Positions 16,980 through 25,902 of a stretch of DNA of 64,000 bases are shown here, in pieces; the stretch's first letter is position 1, and the number at the start of each line of letters is the position of its first letter. The notes under the pieces were generated by a model, which was not told the DNA's origin, did no database searches, and was given only the letters and a program-made list of their open reading frames with translations. Both the position numbers and the translations under genes were made by a program. Location: contig JAGBEO010000013.1 in the NCBI GenBank assembly GCA_017936885.1, forward strand, positions 62,001 to 126,000, written 5' to 3'. The DNA comes from Lachnospiraceae bacterium (GTDB taxonomy: Bacteria > Bacillota > Clostridia > Lachnospirales > Lachnospiraceae).

Positions 16980-18161
16980 ATGAATTTATTGGAGAGAAAC
17001 GAACATTCGGAAGATATGGACTGGCGTGATGATATCCGTGATGAGAAGCGGAAAGAACCGGAGGATGATATCATAGATTTGGGGCAAGAGCCGGATGAAG
17101 AAGACATGGAGGAGGATGAAACAGCCGGTAAGTTAAACGGCGTTGCGTCACTCTTGCAAAAGCCATATATGACGGCAGTGCTTTTAGGTATTATTGTGGT
17201 TTTATTGGTCTGCATTATTGTGATGCTGATTCTGATGCCTTCGCGCAGACAAAATGATCAGGCAGATTCCGGTGCTGACCTGAATCAGAGTATTACAGAG
17301 TATGCACAGGAGCAGAAAAAGCAGGACGATATGCGTGTTGATACGGTGTCGGATGCCATAGTGGTAACACCGTCTAAAGAACAGGAAGTTTCTGATGAAG
17401 ATGACAAAGAGAATACGGAAGATGCGAAAGCAGAGCCTACAGCGGAAGATGATGATAAGACTGCTATCGTGGTAGATGTGGAGGATGAAAATGATGTATC
17501 CTACACGAAAGAATATATTCTGAATGAGGCGCTTCCGTATTTTGCAGACAATAATCAGGACGCAATATGGGATCTGGCACATTTGAAGCGGTATGTGAAG
17601 TTGTCTAAAGAGCTGGAGGATACGAACAGCTATTATTATCAGGGAGATGTGGACAGCGAGGGTAAACCGGACGGTGTAGGACTCGCAATCTATGAACAGA
17701 ACAGTTATTATTACGGCGAATGGTCACATGGCGTCAGAAGCGGCCGGGGCACATGGTTCCGTTTCTATATACAGCAGAAAGATAAGAATAATGCCATGGG
17801 CAAGTATATGGCTCACAGTTATTCAGGCACCTGGGCAAACAATCTGCCTAACGGACTGGGCGCAGAACATTATGAGGTGGATATCTCAAAGCTGCCTGCG
17901 CACGACAGGATCCTGCAGAACGTGATAGGTAACTTCACGGATGGTCTGTATGATGGAGAATTGTATGCGAATACGGTTGATTATACCGGCAATGTGGAGG
18001 AATGGGAAGGCGTTGCGTCAAAGGGCGTGTTTGAACTGTGGAGAGATATGAGTGCTATCGGGGAGTGTTCCGTATGGCGTAAGATGGATGATCATTCTCT
18101 TTGTATGGATATTGATAAATCAGAAAATAAGAATCAGGGGATTCGCGAATTGTTAAAATAA
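16980..18161 (+). CDS. MORN-repeat membrane-anchored protein
   Basis: A 393-residue protein: an acidic cytoplasmic N-terminus (residues 1-60), one membrane segment (about 63-86, TAVLLGIIVVLLVCIIVMLI), an acidic Thr/Glu-rich spacer (90-170), then an extracellular domain. That domain carries MORN-like repeats (YYQGDVDSEGKPDGVGLAIY, YYYGEWSHGVRSGRGTWF, YSGTWANNLPNGLGAEHY, and a degenerate FTDGLYDGELYA). MORN modules bind lipids or proteins in other systems. The SD GGAAAGGAATG ends just before the ATG. It has its own terminator on each side, so it appears monocistronic. The biochemical role is unknown. Confidence 0.75.
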   Translation: MNLLERNEHSEDMDWRDDIRDEKRKEPEDDIIDLGQEPDEEDMEEDETAGKLNGVASLLQKPYMTAVLLGIIVVLLVCIIVMLILMPSRRQNDQADSGADLNQSITEYAQEQKKQDDMRVDTVSDAIVVTPSKEQEVSDEDDKENTEDAKAEPTAEDDDKTAIVVDVEDENDVSYTKEYILNEALPYFADNNQDAIWDLAHLKRYVKLSKELEDTNSYYYQGDVDSEGKPDGVGLAIYEQNSYYYGEWSHGVRSGRGTWFRFYIQQKDKNNAMGKYMAHSYSGTWANNLPNGLGAEHYEVDISKLPAHDRILQNVIGNFTDGLYDGELYANTVDYTGNVEEWEGVASKGVFELWRDMSAIGECSVWRKMDDHSLCMDIDKSENKNQGIRELLK

Positions 18162-18181
18162 GAGAAATATCGGTGTATGAC

Positions 18182-18218
18182 GGCAGGCATGGAAATTATT
18201 TTCGTGTCTGTCTTTTTA
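18182..18218 (+). terminator. Rho-independent terminator after the MORN gene
   Basis: GGCAGGCATG (18182-18191) pairs with CGTGTCTGTC (18203-18212), with several G-U pairs, followed by TTTTTAT. The remaining bases up to 18405 are AT-rich; a TTGGTT/TTATAA promoter-like pair near 18310-18340 is weak. Confidence 0.65.
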
Positions 18219-18405
18219 TGTCATAAAAATGTATTTGAACCGTCTATTTTGTGAATTGTATTTTGGCTGGTTTTGCAGCGGTTAAGCATTTGGTCTTGGT
18301 TTTATATATTTGGTTGCAATTCGTGCAAAATGATTATAAAATAAAAACATGTAAGATTTTTTTTGGACAAGATTTCCAAAATGTGAGATAAGGAGTGTGA
18401 CTGAT

Positions 18406-19326
18406 ATGCCGTGGTGTCCTAAATGCAGAAATGAATACAGAAAAGGCATTACCGTGTGTGCGGAATGTAAAGTTGAGCTTGTGGATAGTTTGGAAAACAG
18501 CGTAAAACAGGCTTTTATTTTTGGAGAAAAGGATAAGATGGAGCGATTGCAGTCATTCCTTTCTTATAATGATATAGAAACTGAAATCGGTTATGACGAT
18601 ACGGATCATACATATCAGTTGTCTGTTGCAGAAGAGCAGATGAAGCAGGCGGTTAAAGCGGCGCAGGTATTTTTGCAGCAGGAAGCTGAGCAGGTTTCAG
18701 AAGAGAATGATACGACAGAGTATGAGGAGTCTGCTGATAAGGAGTCATTTACGGAAGCCTCGTTATCGGGAGAAACAGAGGGGGAGGAAAACTTTCCGGT
18801 AAATGAGTCGCAAGAGACGTACAGAAGCGGGGGAGAAAAGCAATTTTATCATGCCTATCAGAACAGCGCGGCAAGGGCAGAGGATAACAGATCTTCCGCC
18901 TATACGCTGCTTGTAGTGGGTGGTATCGGTTTTGTCGTGGTATTGCTGATTTTTCTGGGTATACTTCCGATTTATCAGAATGCCGGTACGACGAAATATC
19001 TGGTGTGCGGCGTTATGGGTGCCATGTTTATTCTGTTTATTGTGTTCGGCTTTGTGTCCATGCGCAGTTCCAAAGTCCTGTTTAGCCAGGCTAAGACAGA
19101 AGATTCCCTTATGGCGGAAATGACGAAATGGTGTCAGGAGAATCTCAGCGCTGACAAGGTGGATGAGGGATTGTTTGCAGGAGAAGAACTGGCAGAGGAA
19201 CAGAAGTATTTTAAGCGTGCCGAACGAATGAGAAAACTGATCAGTGATAAATTCCTGAATCTGGATGAAGCATTTTTAGACCATTTTATAGACGAATATT
19301 ATCAGATATTATTTGAGGAAGTATGA
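18406..19326 (+). CDS. Zinc-ribbon membrane protein with DUF2007-like region
   Basis: The protein opens MPWCPKCRNEYRKGITVCAEC, a four-Cys ribbon. Residues about 35-90 resemble the DUF2007-type module (IFGEKDKMERLQSFLSYND, then a beta strand and VKAAQVFLQQE). An acidic linker is followed by two membrane segments (about 167-190 and 197-220) and a helical C-terminal tail of about 80 residues. A GTG at 18397 is in frame, but AAGGAG ends one base before it. ATG 18406 has correct spacing, giving 306 residues. It overlaps rlmH by four bases (ATGA), so the two are translationally coupled. No known function. Confidence 0.75.
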   Translation: MPWCPKCRNEYRKGITVCAECKVELVDSLENSVKQAFIFGEKDKMERLQSFLSYNDIETEIGYDDTDHTYQLSVAEEQMKQAVKAAQVFLQQEAEQVSEENDTTEYEESADKESFTEASLSGETEGEENFPVNESQETYRSGGEKQFYHAYQNSAARAEDNRSSAYTLLVVGGIGFVVVLLIFLGILPIYQNAGTTKYLVCGVMGAMFILFIVFGFVSMRSSKVLFSQAKTEDSLMAEMTKWCQENLSADKVDEGLFAGEELAEEQKYFKRAERMRKLISDKFLNLDEAFLDHFIDEYYQILFEEV

Positions 19327-19802
19327 AAATAACAATTATTACCGTAGGCAAAATCAAGGAGAAATTCTATCGGGACGCGGTTTCAGAATATGAGAAGCGC
19401 CTTAGCAGATATTGTAAACTGGAGATCGTTCAGGTAGAGGATGAGAAGACGCCAGATAAGGCAGGCGAAGCGCTGGAAAGCGCCATTAAGAAGAAAGAAG
19501 CAGAGCGGATTCTTAAATATGTCCGGGATGATGCCTATGTGGTCACATTGGAAATTCAAGGGAAAATGTATGATTCCGAGGCGTTTGCAGGCAGACTGGA
19601 ACAGCTTGCCGTCCAGGGAACAAGCCACATTCAGTTTGTGATCGGCGGGTCACTGGGGCTGCATGAAGAGGTATGTGCAAGGGCTGATGAAGCAATCAGT
19701 TTTTCTAAGATGACGTTCCCGCATCAGTTGATGCGGGTTATTTTGCTTGAGCAGATTTACCGGGGGTATCGGATTATAAATGGAGAGCCATATCACAAAT
19801 GA
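19323..19802 (+). CDS. rlmH: 23S rRNA (pseudouridine-1915-N3)-methyltransferase
   Basis: RlmH is a SPOUT-class methyltransferase that modifies pseudouridine 1915 of 23S rRNA helix 69. At 159 residues it is full length. It has MKITIITVGKIKEKFYRDA at the start, the SAM-binding trefoil knot segment FVIGGSLGLHEEV, and the C-terminal SKMTFPHQLMRVILLEQIYR and GEPYHK. It overlaps the upstream gene by four bases. It marks the end of the core block; AT-rich debris begins right after its stop. Confidence 0.97.
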   Translation: MKITIITVGKIKEKFYRDAVSEYEKRLSRYCKLEIVQVEDEKTPDKAGEALESAIKKKEAERILKYVRDDAYVVTLEIQGKMYDSEAFAGRLEQLAVQGTSHIQFVIGGSLGLHEEVCARADEAISFSKMTFPHQLMRVILLEQIYRGYRIINGEPYHK

Positions 19803-19852
19803 ATGCGTATCTTTGTAAGTGTGTTTAAAATACTTTAATTGGAATTATTATA

Positions 19853-20053
19853 TTGTTTGAGGTAAAGTCAAGTGGATCCTTTCATAAAATAAAGGAATAT
19901 TTAGAGAATGGAGGAGTTGTTTTTGGAGGCAGTGCAGGTGCAATTATTTTCGGTGAGGATCTCGAAGCCTGCCAGCTTGATGATGCAAATGCGGTACGAC
20001 AAGAACGAACATACATTCGAAACATTAGTAACATATATTGTGAAGGTAGATAA
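19853..20053 (+). pseudogene. Fragment of a peptidase E (S51, dipeptidase E-like) gene
   Basis: About 48 codons (19853-19996) read IKEYLENGGVVFGGSAGAII and FGEDLEACQLDD, matching the strand-turn region of S51 peptidases in which GGSAGA carries the nucleophilic Ser. The N-terminal 90 or so residues and the C-terminal half with the His are missing. After LDDANAV the frame continues into unrelated residues and stops at 20053. No ATG or SD precedes it. It is best seen as a deletion remnant; a functional peptide is unlikely. Confidence 0.65.
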
Positions 20054-20055
20054 AA

Positions 20056-20442
20056 ATGAAAAACTATACTCAGGTTTATGTAAAAAACAGTTTTGAAGCG
20101 GCAGAAAAGTACTGTAAAGCCTTTGGTGCAGAGATTACACGTAAGTTTAAAAATGAGAACAACACAGCTTATGAACACTGCGAATTGTCTGTAGATGGAG
20201 AAGGATTTTTGGCATTAGCGGAAGCGAAAAATCCTTGTGATATAAATATTGTACACAAGTACAAATGGGAAACTATGACATTTAATGCATTTGAGATGGG
20301 GACTGAAGAAGCAGTTTATAACGCATTTCAGATTTTGAGTGATGGTGGAGTGATTATTGAACCTATTCATGAACTCCCATGGAGTAAATGTTGTGCCACT
20401 ATTATTGATAAATTTGGGGTGTGTTGGTGGATTTCCATTTAG
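20056..20442 (+). CDS. VOC family (PhnB-like glyoxalase-fold) protein
   Basis: A complete 128-residue single-domain vicinal-oxygen-chelate protein of the PhnB type. It opens MKNYTQVYVKNSFEAAEKYC, continues GEGFLALAEA and WETMTFNAFEMGTEEAVYNA, and ends IDKFGVCWWISI, the standard PhnB end. Such proteins may bind metal and act as lyases, dioxygenases or resistance proteins; no specific substrate can be inferred. The SD GAAGGTAG is a few bases before the ATG. It is flanked by a peptidase E fragment and an integrase fragment, so it probably arrived or was stranded with mobile DNA. AT content is higher than in the core genes. Confidence 0.8.
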   Translation: MKNYTQVYVKNSFEAAEKYCKAFGAEITRKFKNENNTAYEHCELSVDGEGFLALAEAKNPCDINIVHKYKWETMTFNAFEMGTEEAVYNAFQILSDGGVIIEPIHELPWSKCCATIIDKFGVCWWISI

Positions 20443-20521
20443 CAAAATATTCCAAACTTTCAGTCTTACGGAAAGAATGAAAACTTGCCGAGAAGCAATT
20501 CAAATGTATGAAAAGCATTTT

Positions 20522-20604
20522 ACAGGGTTACGACTTGGAGGGTTGCAGGACTGACATGGCAGGACATTAACCTTGAGGAACAGTATCTTACAGTAAGGAG
20601 ATAA
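20522..20604 (+). pseudogene. Tyrosine recombinase (integrase) remnant, frameshifted
   Basis: TGLRLG is read from 20522 and, after a frame change near 20540, VAGLTWQDINLEEQYLTVRR is read from 20542 to the stop at 20602-20604. TGLRxGE...GLTWxDI matches the box around the first catalytic Arg of phage/transposon integrases. The catalytic HxxR and Tyr regions are absent. The rest of 20443-20737 is AT-rich and only shows short broken frames. This is a scar of a lost mobile element. Confidence 0.6.
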
Positions 20605-20737
20605 ACAAATTTAAAGTTGAAAGGAATATTGCTATAAACAGAAAATCTGTTAAAGAAACAAAAAACAAATTAAAAAACAGATTGATGAAAATGCTACATA
20701 TGAAGAGAAAACAATAAGACAGGAAAGAGATGGGTTT

Positions 20738-22477
20738 ATGATGCAGTCAGCAAGAGATTTACAAAACCAGCTTAGAAGTATTGATCACAAGAGCTATCCG
20801 GTGTATAAGTCACTGCGCGGCAGTTTTCAGTTTGAAGGATATCAGTTGAATATTGACCATGTGCAGGGGGATCCTTTTGCAGCACCTTCTCAGGTGAGCG
20901 TGTTCGTTCCCATGAAGAGGGCAGATTTTCCTGACTTCTGTCTGAAGGACGACCTGACGAAAACGGCGCTGGCAGATTATCTTATCCGGCAGTTTAGTGT
21001 GCAGGTGAATCATTTTAACTTCAAGGCAAAGGGTTCCGGTAAGAGTGGTCTGATCTCGGTGACACGCTGCGGGCAAGAGGTACTTTGCCGTACCGCCTGC
21101 GAGGTCAGCAGGGATGGAATAGCGGCACGTTTTGCCGTGGGGTTTCCCGCAAACGGAAGAACCATCAATGCGAAAGAGTTGGAGAAGATCTTGTTTGACT
21201 ATCTTCCGGTGTGTGTAGAACAGTCATTTATCTATCGGAATCTGAATCCCCGGACTGTAAGGGAAGTAATCGAGCTGGCGGAGGATCAGGCTTATATCCG
21301 AAATCAGCTCAGAGAGCGAAGACTGGTGGCGTTTGTGGCGGATCACGCTGTGCTTCCGAGGGAAAGCGGTATCTCCTCGCGCCCAATGAAAAATCCCGTG
21401 GAATTTATATCGCCGGATTCTTTGCGTGTAAGTATGGAATTGCCTCACAAGGGAACTATTACCGGAATGGGAATTCCGGAGGGGATCACGCTGATTGTCG
21501 GGGGTGGCTACCACGGTAAATCTACACTGCTGGCGGCGCTGGAACTAGGCGTATACAATCACATCGCGGGAGACGGAAGGGAGTATGTGATCACGGACGA
21601 AAGCGCCCTGAAACTGCGTTCCGAGGACGGGCGCTTTATCAAGGATGTAGACATATCTCTGTTTATAAATGATCTGCCAAACAAGAAGGATACACATAGT
21701 TTTTCCACTGAGGATGCCAGCGGAAGCACTTCTCAGGCGGCGGGAATTGTGGAGGGAATAGAGGCAGGAAGCAGGGTATTTTTGCTGGATGAGGATACTT
21801 CTGCAACCAATTTTATGGTTCGGGATGCCTTTATGCAGAGTGTCGTAAGCCCGGACAAGGAGCCTATCACTCCGTTTTTATCAAGAGCCAGAGAACTGTA
21901 TGAACAAATAGGTATTTCCACGATTCTTGTGGCAGGAAGCTCGGGAGCATTTTTCCATATTGCAGATACGGTTATCCAGATGGACAATTATCAGCCGATA
22001 GATATCACTAAGAAGGCAAAGATGCTGTGTGAGAGTTTTCCGTTGTATGTGCCGGAAAAGGTATTGGAGTTTCAGAAACCCATGAGCCACCGTGTGATGA
22101 CGAAGGATGCGGAGGGCGCAGTCAGGCGGCGGGATTACCGTACAGGAGAATTTAAGCAGAATGAGCCGGAGCGTTTGAAGGTGAAGGTAATGGGACGAGA
22201 TGGATTCGTTTTGGGCAAACAGAATGTAGATTTGCGATATATAGAGCAGATTATTGACAGCGAGCAGACTGCTGCCCTTGGATTTCTCTTAAAATATACA
22301 GTAGAGAAGCTGATTGACGGCAGGAGAACACTGCCGGAAATTGCAGAATATATCATCGGCAGACTTGAGAAAGAGGGATTAGGGTTCTTTGCGGAAGGCA
22401 GTTATATTCCCAGTGGATATGCGATACCGAGAACGCAGGAAATATATGCCTGCCTGAATCGTTATAGAAGAGTGTAG
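20738..22477 (+). CDS. Predicted ABC-class ATPase (ABC_ATPase family)
   Basis: A soluble 579-residue protein of the bacterial predicted ATPase of the ABC class family. The N-terminal region has YPVYKSLRGSFQFEGYQL. Walker A is GGGYHGKST (near residue 258). A signature-like segment (DASGSTSQAAGIVEGIEAG) precedes Walker B VFLLDEDTSATNFM. A later block GSSGAFFHIADTVIQMDNY fits a switch region. There are no membrane domains, so it is not a transporter by itself. GC content is like the core, in contrast to the AT-rich debris on both sides. The start is uncertain: ATG 20738 and ATG 20741 are adjacent, with AGGAAAGAGAT upstream. The cellular role is unknown. Confidence 0.85.
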   Translation: MMQSARDLQNQLRSIDHKSYPVYKSLRGSFQFEGYQLNIDHVQGDPFAAPSQVSVFVPMKRADFPDFCLKDDLTKTALADYLIRQFSVQVNHFNFKAKGSGKSGLISVTRCGQEVLCRTACEVSRDGIAARFAVGFPANGRTINAKELEKILFDYLPVCVEQSFIYRNLNPRTVREVIELAEDQAYIRNQLRERRLVAFVADHAVLPRESGISSRPMKNPVEFISPDSLRVSMELPHKGTITGMGIPEGITLIVGGGYHGKSTLLAALELGVYNHIAGDGREYVITDESALKLRSEDGRFIKDVDISLFINDLPNKKDTHSFSTEDASGSTSQAAGIVEGIEAGSRVFLLDEDTSATNFMVRDAFMQSVVSPDKEPITPFLSRARELYEQIGISTILVAGSSGAFFHIADTVIQMDNYQPIDITKKAKMLCESFPLYVPEKVLEFQKPMSHRVMTKDAEGAVRRRDYRTGEFKQNEPERLKVKVMGRDGFVLGKQNVDLRYIEQIIDSEQTAALGFLLKYTVEKLIDGRRTLPEIAEYIIGRLEKEGLGFFAEGSYIPSGYAIPRTQEIYACLNRYRRV

Positions 22478-22534
22478 CAGTTTAGAAAATAATAAGGTAC
22501 ATTTGCAGCAATAATAATGAATTCAGACTTATGA

Positions 22535-22885
22535 TGGAGAACTGTATTACGAAAGGATAATAGTTATTGGAAATATGAAAATAGCAGCATATCAATTTGC
22601 AGTGGAGAGATACTATCTGCTTCAACAGTAAAGAAGAAAGTAACAACAGTATCTGATATTAACGAAGATACAAAGATTGAAGCTGATTTTGTTTGTTCCG
22701 AAAGGCATAGGGCATTTTTTAAGAAACATATTGGAAATGGTTTTTCCTTCAATGTTGCTTTTCAAAAATGGCTAAAAAATAATGCAGGAAAAACTTTAGA
22801 GGATGCCATTAAGTGTGGGAAATACAAAAAACAATTACAAGGACATAATCGTTATGAAAGGTCATATCTTATTGCAATGGAATGA
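22535..22885 (+). pseudogene. Remnant resembling a SAP-domain / DUF6434-type protein
   Basis: An open stretch without a credible start reads through FVCSERHRAFFKKHIGNGFSF and FQKWLKNNAGKTLEDAI, a pattern I associate with the C-terminal part of SAP-domain proteins (DUF6434-like). The upstream SAP part is missing or eroded (SYWKYENSSI). It stops at TGA 22883-22885. The family label is from memory and moderate. It is AT-rich and lies in the debris zone. Confidence 0.45.
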
Positions 22886-23132
22886 TAACCTCCAGTTGTG
22901 CTTTAATTATGTACATAAAGAGTGTATTCATGTTTGTTCAATTATGTAGAAATCTAAAAAATGAAGGATACACGTATAGGACATTGCTATTTGATAATAA
23001 ATATTATGACCCTGAATTTGGAGTAATTGATGGTGAGTACACATATGGAAAGATAACATCATTTTTAGGAATTTATCAATAGACAAATAAGACTTTGTAA
23101 AGGAAAAACATATTATAATTTGTAGGAGGACT
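22886..23132 (+). other. AT-rich stretch with a short orphan frame
   Basis: A frame ending at 23082 reads TYRTLLFDNKYYDPEFGVID and EYTYGKITSFLGIYQ, which looks protein-like, but it has no SD and the start is arbitrary. It is probably another gene remnant. The last 25 bases carry the SD GTAGGAGG of the next gene. Nothing else is seen. Confidence 0.3.
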
Positions 23133-23549
23133 ATGGAAAAGGATACTCGTCTTATCAATATATATCTTAAAATACATAATAAAAAAATATTAACTATGGA
23201 GGATTTGGGGTATCTGGCAGAGTATGATCCTGAATGTTTTGAGAAAACATGTAAAAATGTTGTATATAATATTCCCGAAACAAAATCAATTATGGAACCG
23301 ACGACCTTAGAATCTTTAAATGAGAAAGCGAAGGAAGAATTTTCGGACCGGCAGAACATAGAGAAAATTCTGGAGAATTTAAAACGGATGGAAATCAATG
23401 ATTTTTCCGTTGCCAACATTGATACCGACAAAGTAAAGGGCTTGCTGGGAAATTTATATATGGAATTGTTATTCCCCCATAATGATGAGTATACTTTTAT
23501 AAATGCGGCAGACAACGGAAATATATCTTTCTTTGATAAAAAAGCATAA
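23133..23549 (+). CDS. Small hypothetical protein
   Basis: A 138-residue soluble protein that I do not recognise. It is predicted mainly helical, acidic, and without membrane segments or obvious catalytic motifs (MEDLGYLAEYDPECFEKTCK, RQNIEKILENLKRMEIND, TDKVKGLLGNLYMELLFP). The TAGGAGG SD is strong with good spacing to the ATG, so it is very likely translated. An MBL-fold hydrolase gene starts 27 bases after its stop, which suggests a two-gene unit. The AT-rich codon use and the surrounding fragments suggest horizontal acquisition. Confidence 0.6.
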   Translation: MEKDTRLINIYLKIHNKKILTMEDLGYLAEYDPECFEKTCKNVVYNIPETKSIMEPTTLESLNEKAKEEFSDRQNIEKILENLKRMEINDFSVANIDTDKVKGLLGNLYMELLFPHNDEYTFINAADNGNISFFDKKA

Positions 23550-23575
23550 GTAACTGCTTGATAGTGGAGGATATA

Positions 23576-24325
23576 ATGCAAAATAACAATTTATATGAAT
23601 ATAAAGAAATACGTAACAACATTTGGCAAATTGCAGAAGACAGCGGAGTTTATTGTACGCTTATCAAAGGAAATGAAATGGCGATACTGATCGACACAGG
23701 ATACGGACACCGGAATTTGAGAGAATTTGTAGAAAAGAATGTTTCCACCCCGTATATGGTGATTAACAGTCATGGACATCCTGATCATATCGGCGGAAAT
23801 CATTGGTTTGATACGATCTATGCCGTAAAAGAAGAATGGGATGTAATAGATCATTTTGAAGAAGAACCAAGAAATTATGAATTAAAAGAAATACAGACAG
23901 GCAGTCAGATTTCTTTAGGAAATCTACATATAGATATCATCTCTTTGGCCGGGCATACAAAAGGCTCTATAGGATTTTGGGTAAGAGAAGAGGGAATATT
24001 AGTTGCAGGAGATGCTTTGAACGAAAATTTATGGCTGTTTAATTATGGAGCTTTATCAATGAAGCAGCTTTACGGCACATTAAATAAGACAATACATCTG
24101 GATTTTGATTCTTATTTATGCGGGCATAGTGATCAAGAGTATAAAAAGGAAAAGATGTTGACACATATTAGGAATATAGAGAATCTGAAAACGGACGAAG
24201 AAACAAAGCAAAACACAATAGGCTTTGAAACCTATTGCAGTTCTTATGAAGATGTAAACGGAAAGTCTGAAATTGTATTTACCATAAGCAACTTATGCAG
24301 TGAGGAAGAGGGAAATTGCACCTGA
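23576..24325 (+). CDS. MBL-fold metallo-hydrolase
   Basis: A metallo-beta-lactamase fold protein: the metal motif is NSHGHPDHIGGNHWF (HxHxDH), followed by LAGHTKGSIGFW with the third His, VAGDALNENLWLF with the bridging Asp, and LCGHSDQEY with a later His. The active site therefore looks intact. The specific substrate cannot be read. Start: TTG 23558 is in frame, but TGGAGG (23565-23570) sits five bases before ATG 23576, giving 249 residues. It is paired with the unknown 138-residue gene and lies in the AT-rich accessory stretch. Confidence 0.85.
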   Translation: MQNNNLYEYKEIRNNIWQIAEDSGVYCTLIKGNEMAILIDTGYGHRNLREFVEKNVSTPYMVINSHGHPDHIGGNHWFDTIYAVKEEWDVIDHFEEEPRNYELKEIQTGSQISLGNLHIDIISLAGHTKGSIGFWVREEGILVAGDALNENLWLFNYGALSMKQLYGTLNKTIHLDFDSYLCGHSDQEYKKEKMLTHIRNIENLKTDEETKQNTIGFETYCSSYEDVNGKSEIVFTISNLCSEEEGNCT

Positions 24326-24468
24326 CTTGATATACCTGAGCAGAATTATAATAAGGTCTTAAAAGAAATGATTGCTCATTGAGAAGAGGTATGTTTTAGG
24401 GTTAATATATTGTTTTAGAGTACGCCGGATTAGCCGGCAGATCAAGAGAAAGGCATAGGTATTTCCAT

Positions 24469-25776
24469 ATGAGAATGTATGATTTGATCATGAAGAAGCG
24501 TAACGGTGAAGCTTTAAGCGAAGAAGAAATTAACTATATGATTAAAGAATATACGGCAGACCATATCCCGGATTATCAGATGTCTGCCATGATGATGGCT
24601 ATTTATTTCCAGGGCATGAGCGCCCGGGAGACGGTGGCTCTGACCATGGCCATGGCGCACAGCGGAGAAATGATGGATTTGTCAGCAATTTCCGGTGTGA
24701 AAGTAGACAAACATTCTACAGGCGGCGTGGGAGACAAGACTTCCATAGCGCTGACGCCCATGGTGGCGGCCTGCGGCGTAAAGATAGCGAAAATGAGCGG
24801 CAGAGGTTTGGGACATACAGGAGGTACGATCGATAAGCTGGAGAGCTTTGAAGGATTTACCACCGGTATTACGGCAGAACATTTTGTGAAACAGGTGAAT
24901 GAAATCGGTGTGTCTATTATGGGACAGACTATGGATATTGCCCCCGCAGATAAGAAGCTGTACGCTTTGAGGGATGTGACGGCTACGGTGGACAATATGT
25001 CATTGATCGCCAGTTCCATCATGAGCAAGAAGCTGGCTTCCGGTGCCGATGCGATCGTGTTGGACGTGAAAACGGGAAGCGGCGCTTTTATGAAACAGGA
25101 AGCGGATGCGTTCGCGCTGGCAAAAGAGATGGTTACACTGGGAAATATGGCTGGCAGAAAGACCATTGCCGTAGTGTCTGACATGGATCAGCCGTTAGGT
25201 TATGCGGTGGGAAATGCCCTGGAAGTGGAAGAGGCGATCGCAACCCTTCGGGGAGAAGGACCGGAAGATTTTACGCAGCTTTGTATGACTCTTGGCACCT
25301 ATATGTTAATTGCAGCAGGAGCGGCACAGACGGAAGAGGAAGCGAAGCAGAAGCTTTCGGCTGTAATACAGGATGGAAGTGCATTAAAGAAGCTGGCAGA
25401 ATTTGTACAGGCACAGGGAGGCGATCCGAAGGCAGTCTATGATACATCACTTCTGCCGAAGGCATCTGTTGCGGAAGCTATTGTGTCTGCACAAGAGGGG
25501 TATGTGAAGAAGATTGACTGTGACGAAATCGGTATCTGTTCGCTGCTTCTTGGCGGCGGCCGGGAGACGAAAGAAAGCGTGATCGACTTGTCGGTTGGAC
25601 TTATACTGCATAAGAAAGTAGGAGATTTCGTTAAGTCGGGAGAGTCCTTAGCTACAATTTATGCCAATGACAGAGTAAAATTAGAAGCGGCCTCAGCCAG
25701 ATTTATGAAAGCGTATCATTTTGACGACAGCCAGCCGGAGAAATCTCCCTTTATTAAGGGGGTAATTAGGGAATAG
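24469..25776 (+). CDS. pdp: Pyrimidine-nucleoside phosphorylase
   Basis: The 435-residue protein splits uridine/thymidine with phosphate into base and (deoxy)ribose-1-phosphate. The family signature is clear: KHSTGGVGDKTSIALTPMVAA, SGRGLGHTGGTIDKLES, and LDVKTGSGAFM. The C-terminal domain (EIGICSLLLGGGRETKESVID) is complete. Two ATGs, 24469 and 24475, are both possible; SD-like AAAGG/ATAGG elements lie 10-20 bases upstream. A small GCCGG-ATTA-CCGGC hairpin precedes it (24424-24438). It returns the window to core-type composition after the accessory region and fits with the uracil salvage genes at 42008-44243. Confidence 0.93.
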   Translation: MRMYDLIMKKRNGEALSEEEINYMIKEYTADHIPDYQMSAMMMAIYFQGMSARETVALTMAMAHSGEMMDLSAISGVKVDKHSTGGVGDKTSIALTPMVAACGVKIAKMSGRGLGHTGGTIDKLESFEGFTTGITAEHFVKQVNEIGVSIMGQTMDIAPADKKLYALRDVTATVDNMSLIASSIMSKKLASGADAIVLDVKTGSGAFMKQEADAFALAKEMVTLGNMAGRKTIAVVSDMDQPLGYAVGNALEVEEAIATLRGEGPEDFTQLCMTLGTYMLIAAGAAQTEEEAKQKLSAVIQDGSALKKLAEFVQAQGGDPKAVYDTSLLPKASVAEAIVSAQEGYVKKIDCDEIGICSLLLGGGRETKESVIDLSVGLILHKKVGDFVKSGESLATIYANDRVKLEAASARFMKAYHFDDSQPEKSPFIKGVIRE

Positions 25777-25902
25777 AGTCTCAGTATATCATGAATACAG
25801 CAGAAATTATGAGATTTACAAAGCAGTTTAAAAGGGAGCATTGCATCAAAGATTGGGATATTTGATGGGTATGAAATGTTTTCTCAAGTCATATAGTTAA
25901 CT

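Noticed and set aside
22928-23581. A 217-codon open frame on the minus strand opposite the 138-residue gene
   Set aside because: The plus-strand gene has a strong TAGGAGG SD and sensible composition. The minus frame is Phe/Ser/Ile-rich, as expected for the antisense of an AT-rich gene.
24603-25184. A 193-codon open frame on the minus strand
   Set aside because: It lies fully inside the pyrimidine-nucleoside phosphorylase gene, has no SD, and its translation is low-complexity and family-free. It is a shadow of the real gene.
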